From Orychophragmus violaceus (taxonomy: Eukaryota; Streptophyta; Magnoliopsida; Brassicales; Brassicaceae), in contig CM058236.1 in the NCBI GenBank assembly GCA_030180135.1, positions 10,685,357 to 10,749,356 on the forward strand: DNA of 64,000 nt, written 5' to 3'. The notes under the pieces were generated by a model. The model was not told the DNA's origin. It saw only the letters and a list, made by a program, of their open reading frames with translations, and ran no database searches. This document shows positions 10,526 to 22,481 of this stretch, piece by piece. Numbering within the stretch: position 1 is the first letter of the stretch; the number at the start of each line of letters is the position of its first letter. The position numbers and the translations under genes were made by a program.

Positions 10526-13500
10526 TTACATTTCAATGTCTCTAACGCCTACAGCTTCAGTCAGGTACTCGAGCTTAGGCCTTGGGAGTGGCTTTGTCAA
10601 TGGATCAGCGACATTATCATCTGTCGGAACTCGGCTGATCTTGACTTCCTTTCTATTAATGATATCACGTATCAAGTGAAATCTTCTTAGTATATGCTTG
10701 GATTTCTGGTGTGATCTTGGTTCCTTTGCCTGAGCTATAGCACCATTGTTATCACAAAACAGTGCCAGAGGCTCAGCTGCATTCGGTATCACACCTAGTT
10801 CAATAATGAACTTTCGTATCCAAACAGCTTCCTTCGCTGCTTCTGAGGCGGCGACATATTCAGCTTCTGTAGTGGAATCAACAACGGTGTCTTGCTTGGA
10901 GCTTCTCCAACTAACTGCACCGCCATTCAGACAAAAGATATAACCGGACTGTGACCGGAAATCATCTTGGTCTGTCTGGAAACTTGCGTCCGTGAATCCA
11001 CTGACTTCAAGCACATTACTTCCGCCGTACACCAAGAACTTATCCTTAGTATGTCTCAGATACTTCAGGATATTCTTGACGGCAATCCAGTGGCTTTCAC
11101 CTGGATTTGACTGGTATCTACTCGTCATGCTCAATGCATAAGCAACATCAGGACGAGTACAGATCATGGCATACATGATAGATCCTATTGCAGATGCATA
11201 GGGAATATTCTTCATGCGCTCAAGCTCAGCATCCGTCGTAGGGCTCTGCTTCTTGCTTAGCGTTGTGCCATGTACCATTGGCGTGAAGCCCTTCTTGGAA
11301 CCTGCCATGCTGAATCTATGCAGGACTTTGTCAATGTATGAATCTTGACACAAGCCTATCAGCCTTTTAGATCTATCCCGGTAGATCCGGATTCCAAGAA
11401 CGTATGCGGCTTCACCCATGTCTTTCATGGAAAAACAACTTCCAAGCCAGTCCTTTACCGACCGCAGCATTGGTACGTCGTTTCCGAGAAGCAGTATGTC
11501 ATTGACATACAGAATAAGAAATACTATCTTGCTCCCACTAGTCTTCTTATACACGCATTGTTCTTCTTCGTTTCTGATGAAGTCAAATTGCTTGATCGCT
11601 TCATCAAAACGAAGATTCCAGCTCCTCGATGCTTGCTTCAATCCATAAATGGATTTATGAAGCTTGCATACTTTCCCAGCATTCTTTGGATCTATGTAAC
11701 CGTCAGGTTGTGTCATATACACATCCTCTTCCAGAATTCCATTCAGGAAGGCGGTTTTCACGTCCATCTGCCAAATTTCATAATCATGAAAAGCTGCAGT
11801 TGCTAGTAGAATCCGATAGATTTCATCATAGCCATTGGGGAATAGGTTTCATCATAATCCACACCGTGAACTTGCCTGAAACCTTTTGCCACCAACCTGG
11901 CTTTATAAATCTGGACATTTCCATCCACGTCGATCTTCTTCTTGAAGATCCATTTACACTCGATGGCTTTTACACCAGCGGGTAAGTCAACCAATGAAAA
12001 CACTTGGTTGACCGACATGGAGTCCATTTCGGAATCAGTGGCCTTACGCCACTTAGAGGAATCTGGGCCCATCATGGCTTGATTGAAGTTCGATGGTTCA
12101 TCACCATCAATGATCAGAAGATCATGACAGTCAGTCACGAGGAATCCCTGATATCTCTCGGGTTCGTGACGGATCCTCCCGGATCTTCGAACTTCAGGTA
12201 CTACAGGTTCAGGCTCTACAATTTCTTGTAGGTCCTCCTGCTGCTCTTCCTCATTAGGTTGAGCAGTATCCTGTTCATCTTGAATTTCTTCAAGCAGTAC
12301 CTTACTCCCACTGTTTTTCTTAGAGAGAAACTCCCTTTCAAGAAAATTACAATCCCGGGCAACAAAAATCTTGTTCTCGGATCGTAGGTAGAAGTAACAA
12401 GCCTTGGTCTCCTTCGGATAACCAATGAAGTAGCATTTATCAGACTTTGGTGTAAGCTTGTCAGAGATCAATCTCTTGACATAGGCTTCACAACCCCAAA
12501 TTCTAAGATAAGACAGCACTGGAGTTTCTCCAGTCCACAATTCATATGGTGTCTTAGCTACTGCTTTTGATGGCGCTCTATTTAGAGTGAACGCTGCTGT
12601 TAGCAGAGCATATCCCCAAAGGGATATTGGAAGGTCTGTGTGACTCATCATAGACCGAACCATATCCAATAAGGTTCGATTTCTCCTCTCAGACACACCA
12701 TTCCATTGAGGTGTTCCAGGAGGAGTGAGTTGGGAAACTATCCCACACTCTCTCAGATGATCACTGAACTCTTGGCTCAAGTATTCTCCTCCTCGGTCGA
12801 ACCGAAGAGCTTTAATGCTTTTGCCAAGTTGGTTCTGTACTTCATTTTGGAATTCTCTGAATCTTTCAAACGATTCAGACTTATGTTTCATTAAATAAAC
12901 ATATCCATACCTGCTGAAATCATCAGTGAAGGTAATGAAATACTGATAGTTTCCTCTTGCATTTGTGGACATTAGGCCACACACATCAGTGTGTATCAGG
13001 CCCAATAAGTCACTGGCTCTCTCGTTGGGTTTATTAAAGGGGGCCCGCGTCATTTTGTCCATCAGGCAGGATTCGCATTTCTCACATGACTCAAAGTCAA
13101 ATGAGCCAAGAAGTCCATTCGAATGGAGCCTCTTAATGCGTTTCTCACTGATGTGCCCTAAACGACAATGCCATAGAAACGTTTGGTTCTCCTCATTAGG
13201 TTTGAACCGTTTGGTATTAATGTTATAAATTGGCGCGGATTGATCAAGTATGTAAAGCCCATTCGTAATAGGGGCACAACCATAGAACAAATTATTGCGA
13301 TTGAAGGAACATAATTTATTCTTAACTGAAAAATCATAACCTTCCAAATCCAACAAAGAAACTGAAATAATATTTCTGCTTATCGCAGGTACAAAATAGC
13401 AGTTATTAAGTTCTAAAACCAATCCCGAGGGTAAAGACAACAAGTATGTGCCTACAGCTAGTGCAGGAACTTTCGCTCCATTCCCAACTCGTAGCTCCAC

Positions 13501-14499
13501 TTGTCCTTGCTTCAGCCTCCTACTGTTGCTGAGTGCCTGCATATTAGTACAAATATGAGCCCCACAACCAGTATCCATAACCCATGAGGTATTATCAGAA
13601 GTAGTTGTATTAACTTCTATAACAAAAATACCTGATGAAGAAGTCTCCAGAGTCTTCTTCTTCAATTCCTTTAGACCTTCCAGGAATTTCTTACATTCTC
13701 TCCTCCAATGCCCCGGTTCTTTGCAGAACCTGCAGATGTCAGTAGGCCCGGCCTTGGACTTGAGCTTGGGCTTCGACGTGTCCTTGTCCGAGACTTGAAC
13801 AGCCTTACTCTTTCCCTTGTCCTTGGCAGAGGATTTCTTAAAGCCCTTGCCCTTTTGCACCATAAGCACGTTGGGGTCCTTGGCTTTCCTCAAGTTGGGC
13901 TCTGCAGTCTTGAGCATTCCGTGAAGCTCAGGCAATGTCTTAGTCAAGCCATGCATATTGAAGTTCAGAATGAACTGATCATAGCTTGCAGGCAAAGACT
14001 GCAGAATGATGTCGCAGGCAAGTTCATGGCTGATAGGGCAGTCGAGTTTCTGAAGATGATCGAGATAACCCATCATTTTCAAGACATGAGGACTCACTGC
14101 CGCACTTGCAGCCATCTTGCAGTCTAAGAGGTTCTTAACTGTCTGGAACCTCTCAGTTCTTGCCTGCTCCTGAAAAAGCGATTTCAGGCTTGCCATTATC
14201 TCGATGGGCGACAGCACACTCTCGAACTGCATTTGCAGTTCAGGAGTCATGGTTGCCAACATCAGGCAATAGACATCATTTTCATCTGACGAATGCTTTT
14301 CCCAAGCATTCTGCAGATTCCTGGCGGCATTGTTTGGAGGCTTCTCGGGGAGGGGATCACGAAGGACATATTCCTTCTTCTCGTGCTTGAGGACCAGCCT
14401 CAAGTTCCTCGACCACGTCAGGAAGTTCGTTCCAGTCAGCTTCTCTTTGTCGAGAACTGACCGGATTGAGAATGTGTTTTGTGTGCTTGTTGTAGTCAT
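10526..14499 (-). pseudogene. Copia 1 gag-pol polyprotein
   Basis: One long gag-pol gene, about 1320 codons, starts at the ATG at 14497-14499 (MTTTSTQNTFSIRSVL). In order: gag (UBN2-like, FLTWSRNLRLVLKHEKKEYV); zinc knuckle CRFCKEPGHWRREC; protease MDTGCGAHICTNMQ; integrase with HCRLGHISEKRI, zinc-binding ESCEKCESC, IHTDVCG, FDRGGEY and WNGVSERRNRTLLD; reverse transcriptase; RNase H. A one-base deletion near 11810, seen against copia 2, splits the frame (MMKSI, then QMDVKTAFLNG). The RT catalytic box is LYVNDILLL at about 11498-11509; copia 2 has YVDD, so the catalytic Asp is lost. RNase H residues (SSKQDTVVDSTTEAEY, FCDNNGAI) are present. Despite recent LTRs it cannot encode active RT. Confidence 0.92.
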
Positions 14500-16099
14500 T
14501 GCTGAAATTTAAGATAAAAAGGATTTTAGTTAATATGTTCAACATGAGTAATCTCGCATTATATTCAATAACATTAGTTACCCTCAATAGAATATAATGA
14601 TTCCAAGATCCACATATAACTAAGATCAAAATGGGCCACTGGCCGTCACCCAACCTTAGCTTATATCGGTAAGCCCTATTTCGGCTAATTATATCCGTGA
14701 TATAACTCTTGGTTGTGAATCTGGGCCCGAGGCCCAATCCACTCTGATGTCTCAAGGTCCGGGACTCCCGATGGCCCAGTCAAGAAAACCAGACTATACA
14801 GTCATGTAATCACTAATGTCTGGGACTCCCAATGACATTAATGAATCACAAACTGTCTTACCCACGCAAAAAATAGACACCCTCACACTGTAAGGCCATG
14901 TGTACAATTGAATGGGCTTCAACAGCTGACATAGACTGGACAAGACATCCAACGCTTGATATTATTTGAGGTTTATAGGTTTTCTTAAAATTTCCTCCCA
15001 AAATAGAAGATTACTATTTTGGGAAACTTTCCATTTTGGGAAACCTACTGGTTTTGGAAACTTTCATAATTGGAAACTTCCTAAATTTGGAAACTTTCTA
15101 ACTATGGAAATTTCCTAAATATCCAAAACATGCAAATCTAGAAACTTCTATTCTAAGAAACTTTCTAATTTAATATTTTGGAAATTAATTAATTCAAAAT
15201 CGATTTTAATTATTAAAGAAATTTTAAATTAAATCTGAAGAAAAGACTCAAATAACTGGCCCAATTGTTTTAACTTCTTGGCCCAAGGCCCAAGAATTGG
15301 TCTATGTCCAAGACATAACCCAATTGTCCAATTAAATGACATAACCGGTCTGGTTCATTAAAATTGGTCTAACCAAGATTAATTACTACGATAACCACAA
15401 TTGTTAACCGGTTATTTACTAAACCGGATTTTCTCAATTTATTTGGTCCAACCAAATCAAATTAGAAAACCACTGGTTTAGGCACTAAATCCAATTTTAA
15501 ACGACATTGGATTTCTTATCACGGTTTAACCAGATTTAATAATATTTAATAATATTTATTAAGTCTGTAAACCGTGATGATTAAATTTTAATAATTTTTA
15601 AACCGAACCACAAACCAAACCGGACCGGCACATGCCTTGACCATCGATCCGGACAGCTCAAGCTTCACGCGATCGATGCAGCATAGCGGGACGAGAACGG
15701 GACGTGCGATCGGGCAAGCGCGGGTCGAGAGAGGCGGGACACGATCGCATGATGCTGTCGATCCATGCTATCGATCCTTGTGATCGATCCATGCGATCCG
15801 CACTGCGGATCGGTCCATCTCTCGCGCCTTATCGCCGATCGGAACGACGACGCGACACGATCCGGTCAAGCGATCGGTCCGTGCGTTATATACCGATCCG
15901 GACGTGTGATCCTTTGCCGATCCACACTCCGACGCATACCAATCCAAATGGATCGGTTCATGCGATTTTAGATTAGGGTTTTATAGGTTTTTAACTTTGT
16001 TTCTTAAGTGTTTTCTTATCAATTATTTCAAGCAATGATTGATTCATACACTTCTAAACAACCTAAACATGATTCTAACAAGAAACCCTAATAGAACCA
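14500..16099 (-). other. Copia 1 leader with a predicted intron
   Basis: The 1.6-kb untranslated leader between primer site and gag carries a donor-like site (minus strand GCGTGG/GTAAGAC, intron from 14861) and an acceptor TTAAATTTCAG ending at 14502, two bases before the gag ATG. Copia 2 has the same pair. Two GGGACTCCC motifs lie at 14761-14769 and 14822-14830. The part at about 15340-15630 is rich in AACCGG/CCGGTTTA, and 15640-15960 is unusually GC-rich with many CGATC motifs. Confidence 0.55.
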
Positions 16100-16115
16100 A
16101 TGGCTCTGATACCAC
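16095..16115 (-). promoter_or_regulatory. Primer-binding site of copia 1 (tRNA-iMet type)
   Basis: The minus strand next to the 5' LTR reads TGGTATCAGAGCCATTGG, complementary to the 3' end of initiator Met tRNA, one to two bases from the LTR end. Confidence 0.9.
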
Positions 16116-16731
16116 TGATGGATTGTTTAGTGTTTGTCCTGGTTTAATTCTGTCAGATTAAACCCTACTAAACATATTGGATCTAGGTTCTCAAGTAGAA
16201 ACATAAAGGGATCTCAGTAAATACCTTGTTTATGCAGCGGATTGGAGAGGTATTGTCAGAGATCAGCAGAACCGCCAAGGGACAGCTCCTCCAGAGGTTC
16301 ACACACGCACATTTCAGAGAATGGCTGCTAGACCAGAGAGGGAGGAGGCGCAGAGAGAGTTGGAGAGAGAGCAGCTAGGTTAAGTTTTATTTATAAAACT
16401 TTTGTCTAGTTGTTTTGGGCTTTTGGGCCCAAGTCCCAGTCTGATTAAATCCCTTAGATTTAATCAGGCCCTTTAATCTCTCTCTAAGTATAGTAAATGC
16501 CTGGCACTTTTACTGTACTTCTGCTGAACCATTCCCTTATAGTTTCCTGTTAGCTTAGGCGTGTGACCCATATGGGATCATATAATAAAGGCAATAAATC
16601 CAAGACTTATAGATCATGAGCGGACTCTAGCAAGCCATCATGACCCCCAGTATTATATGACTTATGTCTGATCATTGACATACTCTTACTTTCTAGAGAC
16701 AGTACAGAGATTACTGGACATAATTCCAACA
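16116..16731 (-). repeat. Copia 1 5' LTR
   Basis: This 616-bp promoter LTR in element orientation differs from 9059-9674 by C/T near 16315 and C/G near 16410 as far as I can see. Its minus-strand TATA box is the complement of 16388-16395 (TATAAATA). Confidence 0.93.
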
Positions 16732-16984
16732 AAGATTTGAGAGATCTCTATGTGATCTTGGTTCTAGTGTGAACCTTATGCCCTTCTCTGTTTCTAAGAG
16801 ACTTGGGATGACTGACTTCTTGCCCACTAGGATCTCACTAGTTTTAGCAGACAGAACAATCAGAATTCCTGAAGGAATATTGGAAGATGTGCCTATAATG
16901 ATTGGCCAATGTGTGATTCCTACTGATTTTGTGGTTCTGCAGTATGGAGAGGAACCAAAGGATCCACTGATTTTGGGTATGCCT
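16732..16984 (+). pseudogene. Athila B protease, middle segment
   Basis: This 253-bp island of B between copia 1 and copia 2 encodes the retropepsin core: RSLCDLGSSVNLMPFSVSKR with the DLGSS active-site region, then LADRTIRIPEGILEDVPIMI and GQCVIPTDFVVLQYGEEPKD. It ends PLILG, where copia 2 is inserted. Once the insertions are removed it reads into MPFLATAGAMIDCQRG at 24817. The usual family residue at the junction is Arg (GRPFLA); here it is Met. Confidence 0.88.
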
Positions 16985-17642
16985 TGAAGGATTATGGGTG
17001 TTTCCAAGGTTTAATTCTCGTTACAACCTAACACAAATCCTTAAACAGATCTAGGTTCTTGTCAAATGAATCATAAACCAAACCTGATCACTACCTTTCA
17101 GATTGCAGCGGATTATGGATGGCAGTGATGAGATCAGCTAGAACAGATGGCTACACCTATTCCTCCTCGAGTATCCACACTCTTACAAACACGGGACGGC
17201 TGCTAGACCAAAGAGTTGGAAGAATCAGAGAGAGAGAGGTCACGCCAAGAAGAAAAAATCGCAGGGAGCGTTGTTTCCTTTAGGGCTTTCTAATTCTCTT
17301 ATATCTCATTAATGGGCCCAAGTCATTAGACTAATGGCTCATTAATCTTTTGGGCCCAAAACACAAATAAGACAAAAGCCTGTATTTGTCTGGCCCAAAA
17401 CTTTGATCCAATACAGTAAGTGCCATTGCATCTTACCGTATTAATTCCATTTAACTTTCCCGTTAGCTATGGTGTGTGACCCTTAGGGATCATACAATGC
17501 TGGTAATAAGTCCTAAACATATAGATCAAGAGCGGACTCTAGCAAGCCATCATGATCACCCAGTATTTATGACTTATGTCTGATCTCGACACTTATCATA
17601 CTTTCTAGAGATAGTACGGTAGATTTCAGGACATTCCCAACA
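16985..17642 (-). repeat. Copia 2 3' LTR
   Basis: TGAAGGATTATGG...CATTCCCAACA on the plus strand. The polypurine tract complement (ATCTCCCACTTG) follows at 17643. It lacks the 16-bp purine insertion present in the partner LTR. Confidence 0.93.
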
Positions 17643-18521
17643 ATCTCCCACTTGTACTGGAATTCTACAAAGGACATTCCCAACAATCTTCTGATTGTAC
17701 TGGAATCCTACATTCCCTAATCCTTTTGTCTTAATATCTCGATCTGGCATAAGGCAAGATGTGTGTCATCCTTATATAGCCAGACCATGTTTATCGGACC
17801 AGATTTGATACTGACAATTCAAACGACTTGGGCAAGTCCGTTTGGGAATGGCCATTCTCTTACCAGCTATCAAATCTCCGATTGGCCTAGAGATATTACC
17901 TCCGTTAAATGGCAGGGACAAATCCCGTCTTGTTCCATCACTATGAACTACACAATTCATAATACACCCAACCAAGGTCCGTATAGCTCCCAGTTACGAA
18001 ACAGCGTTAGACAATGATCAAAGCGCATTACTCCATGTGCAGCCACATGCATGCGAACTCAGGTCTAAGGACTATACTCTATAGTCGTATATGAGAACTT
18101 CTTATGACACAGATATTAATATCTTGCGGAGTTCTCATCAGCGGGCCATGTCCGGTCATATGCTCCCCTACATATACCTATGTGTCGACTTTGATGCCGC
18201 GCATCTATGACCCCTCGAAACCTGGTCATAAGTCTCAACACAATCTAGTCTCAACAGGTTGTTGTTGTTCCAATTTCAACAACCTTCGACTATGGACACT
18301 ATAATTTATGTCACTTCGTTAAATATGGGGTTTCAGGATCAAGTCTACTCATGTACTTCGATGGCCCATATATAATGACATGAATTATTTTGGAACGATT
18401 ATTTTATATCACAGTTAAAAATAATCCAGAAATAAAATTTCATTAACATTTAAAAAATGTTTACATGAACCAATCAAAATAACTAAAACAAAAGCCCTCA
18501 CAACTCCCACTCAAAAAGAGA
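17643..18521 (-). other. Copia 2 noncoding 3' module
   Basis: This is the counterpart of 9675-10525 in copia 1 and carries no protein I can recognise. A second copy of the CTGATTGTACTGGAATcCTAC-like segment directly follows the polypurine tract (about 17687-17712 repeats 17646-17668), a short local duplication. Confidence 0.55.
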
Positions 18522-21500
18522 TTACATTTGAATATCTCTAATTCCTACAGCAGCAGTATGCAACTCGTGCTTAGGTCTCGGGAGTGGCTTTGTCAACGGA
18601 TCAGCTACGTTCTCATCAGTGGGAACCCTGCTGACCTTCACTTCACCTCTATTTACTATATCACGAATCAGGTGATACCTTCTCATAATGTGTTTGGATT
18701 TCTGATGATGTCTCGGTTCCTTGGCTTGAGCAATTGCACCATTGTTGTCACAATACAGTGCCAAAGGCTCAGTGGCATTAGGGAATACACCGAGTTCAAT
18801 CAAAAAGTTCCTAATCCAAACTCCTTCCTTCGCAGCTTCTGAGGCAGCGATGTATTCAGCTTCAGTTGTGGAATCTGCCACGGTGCACTGCTTGGAACTC
18901 TTCCAACTTACTGCACCGCCATTCAGACAGAAGATGTAGCCAGACTGTGACCGGAAATCATCCTTATCTGTCTGAAAACTTGCATCTGTGAATCCACTGA
19001 TTTCAAGCACTTCACTTCCTCCGTAAACCAAGAACTTATCCTTAGTATTTCTCAAATACTTCAGGATATTCTTTACGGCAATCCAATGACTTTCACCTGG
19101 ATTAGACTGGTACCTACTCGTCATGCTTAGTGCATAAGCAACATCAGGACGAGTACAGATCATGGCATACATGATAGATCCTATAGCCGAAGCATAAGGA
19201 ATCCTACTCATGCGCTTAAGCTCATCAGGTGTCTTAGGACACTGATCCTTGCTTAGTGTAGCACCATGTATCATTGGCGTGAATCCCTTCTTGGAATTTT
19301 CCATTCCGAATCGATGCAGAACTTTGTCTATGTAGGAATCTTGACAAAGTCCAATCAACCTTTTAGATCTATCTCTAAAGATTCGGATTCCAAGAATATA
19401 CGCGGCTTCACCCATGTCTTTCATGGAAAAACAACTTCCCAGCCAGTCTTTAACAGACTTCAGCATTGGAATATCATTTCCAATAAGCAATATGTCATCG
19501 ACATATAGGATAAGAAACGCCACTTTGCTCCCACTAGTTTTCTTATACACACATTGTTCTTCCTCGTTTCTGATGAAGTCAAAGTTCTTTATTGCCTCAT
19601 CAAAACGAAGATTCCAACTCCTCGATGCTTGCTTCAATCCATAAATGGATTTATGAAGTTTGCATACTTTCCCAGCATTCTTAGGATCAATGTAACCGTC
19701 AGGTTGTGTCATGTACACATCCTCTTCCAAGATTCCATTCAGGAAGGCGATTTTCACATCCATCTGCCAAATCTCATAGTCAAAATGAGCTGCAGTCGCT
19801 AGGAGAATCCGAATTGATTTCATCATTGCCACTGGTGAATAGGTTTCATCATAGTCTATACCATGAATTTGCTTGAAACCTTTTGCCACCAACCTGGCCT
19901 TGTAAATCTGGATATTTCCATCCATGTCGATCTTCTTCTTGAAGATCCATTTACACTCGATGGCTTTTGCACCAGCAGGTAAATCAACCAGTGTAAACAC
20001 CCGGTTAGCAGACATGGAGTCCATTTCGGATTCAGTGGCTTCACGCCACTTCAAGGAGTCAGGGCCCATCATGGCTTCTGCAAAGTTTGAGGGTTCATCA
20101 CCGTCAATGATCAAAAGATCATGGCAATTAGTCACGAGGAATCCCTGATATCTATCGGGTTCGTGACGGATCCTTCCGGATCTTCGAACTTCAGGTACTG
20201 CAGGTTCAGGTTCTATTACAACTTCATGTAATTCATCCTGCTGTTCTTCCTCATTAGGTTGAACAGGTTCCTGTTCTTCTTGAATTTCATCAAGTTGTAC
20301 CTTACTCCCACTATCTTTTCTAGAGAGAAACTCCCTTTCAAGAAAAGTGCAATCCCGAGCAACAAAGATTTTGTTCTCGGATCGCAGATAGAAGTAATAA
20401 GCCTTGGTATCCCTAGGATAACCAATGAAGTAGCATTTGTCATATTTTGGTGTAAGCTTGTCTGAGATTAATCTTTTGACATATGCTTCACAACCCCAAA
20501 TTCTGAGAAAATACATTGCTGGAGCTTTTCCAGTCCATATCTCATATGGTGTCTTTGCTACTGCCTTTGATGGCACTCTGTTCAGTGTGAACGTTGCGGT
20601 GAGCAAAGCATATCACCAAAGGGATATAGGAAGGTCTGTGTGATTCATCATGGATCGGACCATATCTAACAATGTCCGATTCCTTCTCTCAGACACACCA
20701 TTCCACTGTGGTGTTCCAGGAGGTGTGAGTTGGGAGATAATTCCACACTCACTCAGATGATCACGAAATTCCTGGCTCAAGTATTCTCCTCCTCGGTCCG
20801 ACCTAAGAGCTTTAATACTTTTACCAAGCTGGTTCTGTACTTCATTCTGGAATTCTTTGAACTTTTCAAAAGTTTCCGACTTATGTTTCATCAAGTAGAC
20901 ATATCCATATCTACTGAAATCATCAGTGAATGTAATGAAGTACTGAAAGTTCCCTCTAGCATTTGTGGACATTGGGCCACACACGTCAGTATGTATCAGG
21001 CCCAATAGTTCACTGGCCCTTTCTGTGGGTTTGTTGAAAGGCGCCCTTGTCATTTTGCCCATTAGGCAAGATTCGCATTGCTCACAAGACTCAAAGTCAA
21101 ATGAGCCCAAGAGTCCATTTGAATGGAGCCTCTTGACGCGTTTCTCACTAATGTGCCCCAAACGACAATGCCAGAGAAACGTTTCATTTTCTTCGTTAGA
21201 TTTGAACCGTTTTGTATTTATGTTATACACTGGAGCAGATTGATCCAGCATGTACAGCCCATTTATAAGAGGGGCACAGCCATAGAACATATCATTGAGA
21301 TTAAAGGAACACAATTTATTCTTAATAGAAAAATCAAATCCTTGCAAATCCAACAATGAAACTGAAATGATATTTCTGCTTATAGCAGGTACAAAATAAC
21401 AATTCTCAAGTTCTAAAATCAATCCAGAAGGTAAAGACAACAAGTAAGTGCCAACGGCCAGTGCTGGAACCTTCGCTCCATTGCCAACCCGCAACTCTAC

Positions 21501-22481
21501 TTGCCCTTGCTTCAACCTTCTACTGTTTCTGAGCGCCTGCATATTAGTACAAATATGAGCCCCACATCCAGTATCTAATACCCAAGTGGTATTATCAGAA
21601 GTAGTAGTATTTACTTCAATAACAAAAATACCTGAAGATTTAGTCTCCAAGGACTTCTTCTTCTTCAGACTTTTCTGGTATTTCTTGCAGTCCCTGCGAT
21701 AATGCCCTGCCTCTTTACAAAAGTGGCAGATATCAGAAGGCCCAGCTTTGGACACGGGCTTGGGCTTGGCGTTTTCATTGCCAACTACTTTGCCCTTTCC
21801 CTTGTCTGCAGCGGATTTCTTGAAACCCTTGCCCTTCTGCACCATGAGTACAGACGACTCCTTGGTTTTCTTCAGATTCGGTTCTGCAGTCTTGAGCATA
21901 CCATGTAGCTCAGGCAACGTCTTTATCAACCCATGCATATTATAGTTCAAAATGAACTGGTCATATGCAGGAGTAAGAGACTGCAGAACGATATCACAAG
22001 CAAGCTCTTGGCATATAGGACAGTCGAGCCTCGTCAAATGATCGAGATAACCCATCATTTTCAGAACATGAGGACTCACTGCTGCATCCTTAGCCATTTT
22101 ACAGTCCAAGAGATTCTTAACAGTTTGGAATCTCTCTGTACGAGCCTGCTCCTGAAACAACGCTTTCAGATTTGCCATCAGCTCCATGGGACAAGTCAGG
22201 CCTTCCCACTGCATCTGCAGTTCGGGAGCCATTGTCGCCAACATCAGGCAAATCACGTCATTAGCATCTGAAGAATGCGTATCCCAAGCATTCTTCACAG
22301 CTTGTGCGGCATTATTCGCAGGTCTAGGAGAGAGAGCTCTTTCAAGGACATAAGCCTTCTTCTCCTGCCTGAGCACAAGTCTCAGGTTCCTGGACCAGTT
22401 CAGGAAGTTTGATCCGTTCAGTTTGTCCTTCTCAAGGGCAGACCGGATCGAGAAAGTGTTTTGTGTTGTTGTGCTTGACAT
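18522..22481 (-). pseudogene. Copia 2 gag-pol polyprotein, one nonsense codon
   Basis: A 1320-codon gag-pol frame from the ATG at 22479-22481 (MSSTTTQNTFSIRSALEKDK) to 18522, broken only by TGA at 20613-20615, where copia 1 encodes Gly (PISLWGYALL). In order: gag; zinc knuckle CHFCKEAGHYRRDC; protease LDTGCGAHIC; integrase with HCRLGHISEKRV, CEQCESC, HTDVCGPMST, SDRGGEY and NGVSERRNRT; RT with the intact box LYVDDILLIG; RNase H with STTEAEYIAASEAAKEG and YCDNNGAIAQ. The stop sits in the integrase C-terminal part, so gag, protease and most of integrase would still be made. Every catalytic motif I can see is retained, so this copy was disabled recently. Confidence 0.93.

Larger units (their letters stand above)
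9059..16731 (-). mobile_element. Copia element 1
   Basis: A complete 7673-bp Ty1/copia element inserted antisense in the Athila B protease; TSD AAGAT lies at 9054-9058 and 16732-16736. The LTRs (9059-9674 and 16116-16731, 616 bp each) differ at two positions by eye, so insertion was recent. The tRNA-iMet-type primer site sits next to the right LTR and the polypurine tract next to the left LTR. It carries one gag-pol frame (10526-14499) with one frameshift and a mutated RT active site, a 1.6-kb leader, and an 850-bp noncoding 3' module. Element copia 2 is a relative with a different LTR. Confidence 0.95.

Noticed and set aside
10746..14512. Plus-strand open frames opposite copia 1 gag-pol
   Set aside because: They are antisense shadows of a gag-pol frame with clear domain motifs; none has a recognisable family.
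15704..15976. Open frames of 68-90 codons in the GATC-rich copia 1 leader
   Set aside because: They come from GC-rich repeated CGATC sequence, give Arg/Asp/Ser-rich products without family resemblance, and lie on the strand opposite to the element.
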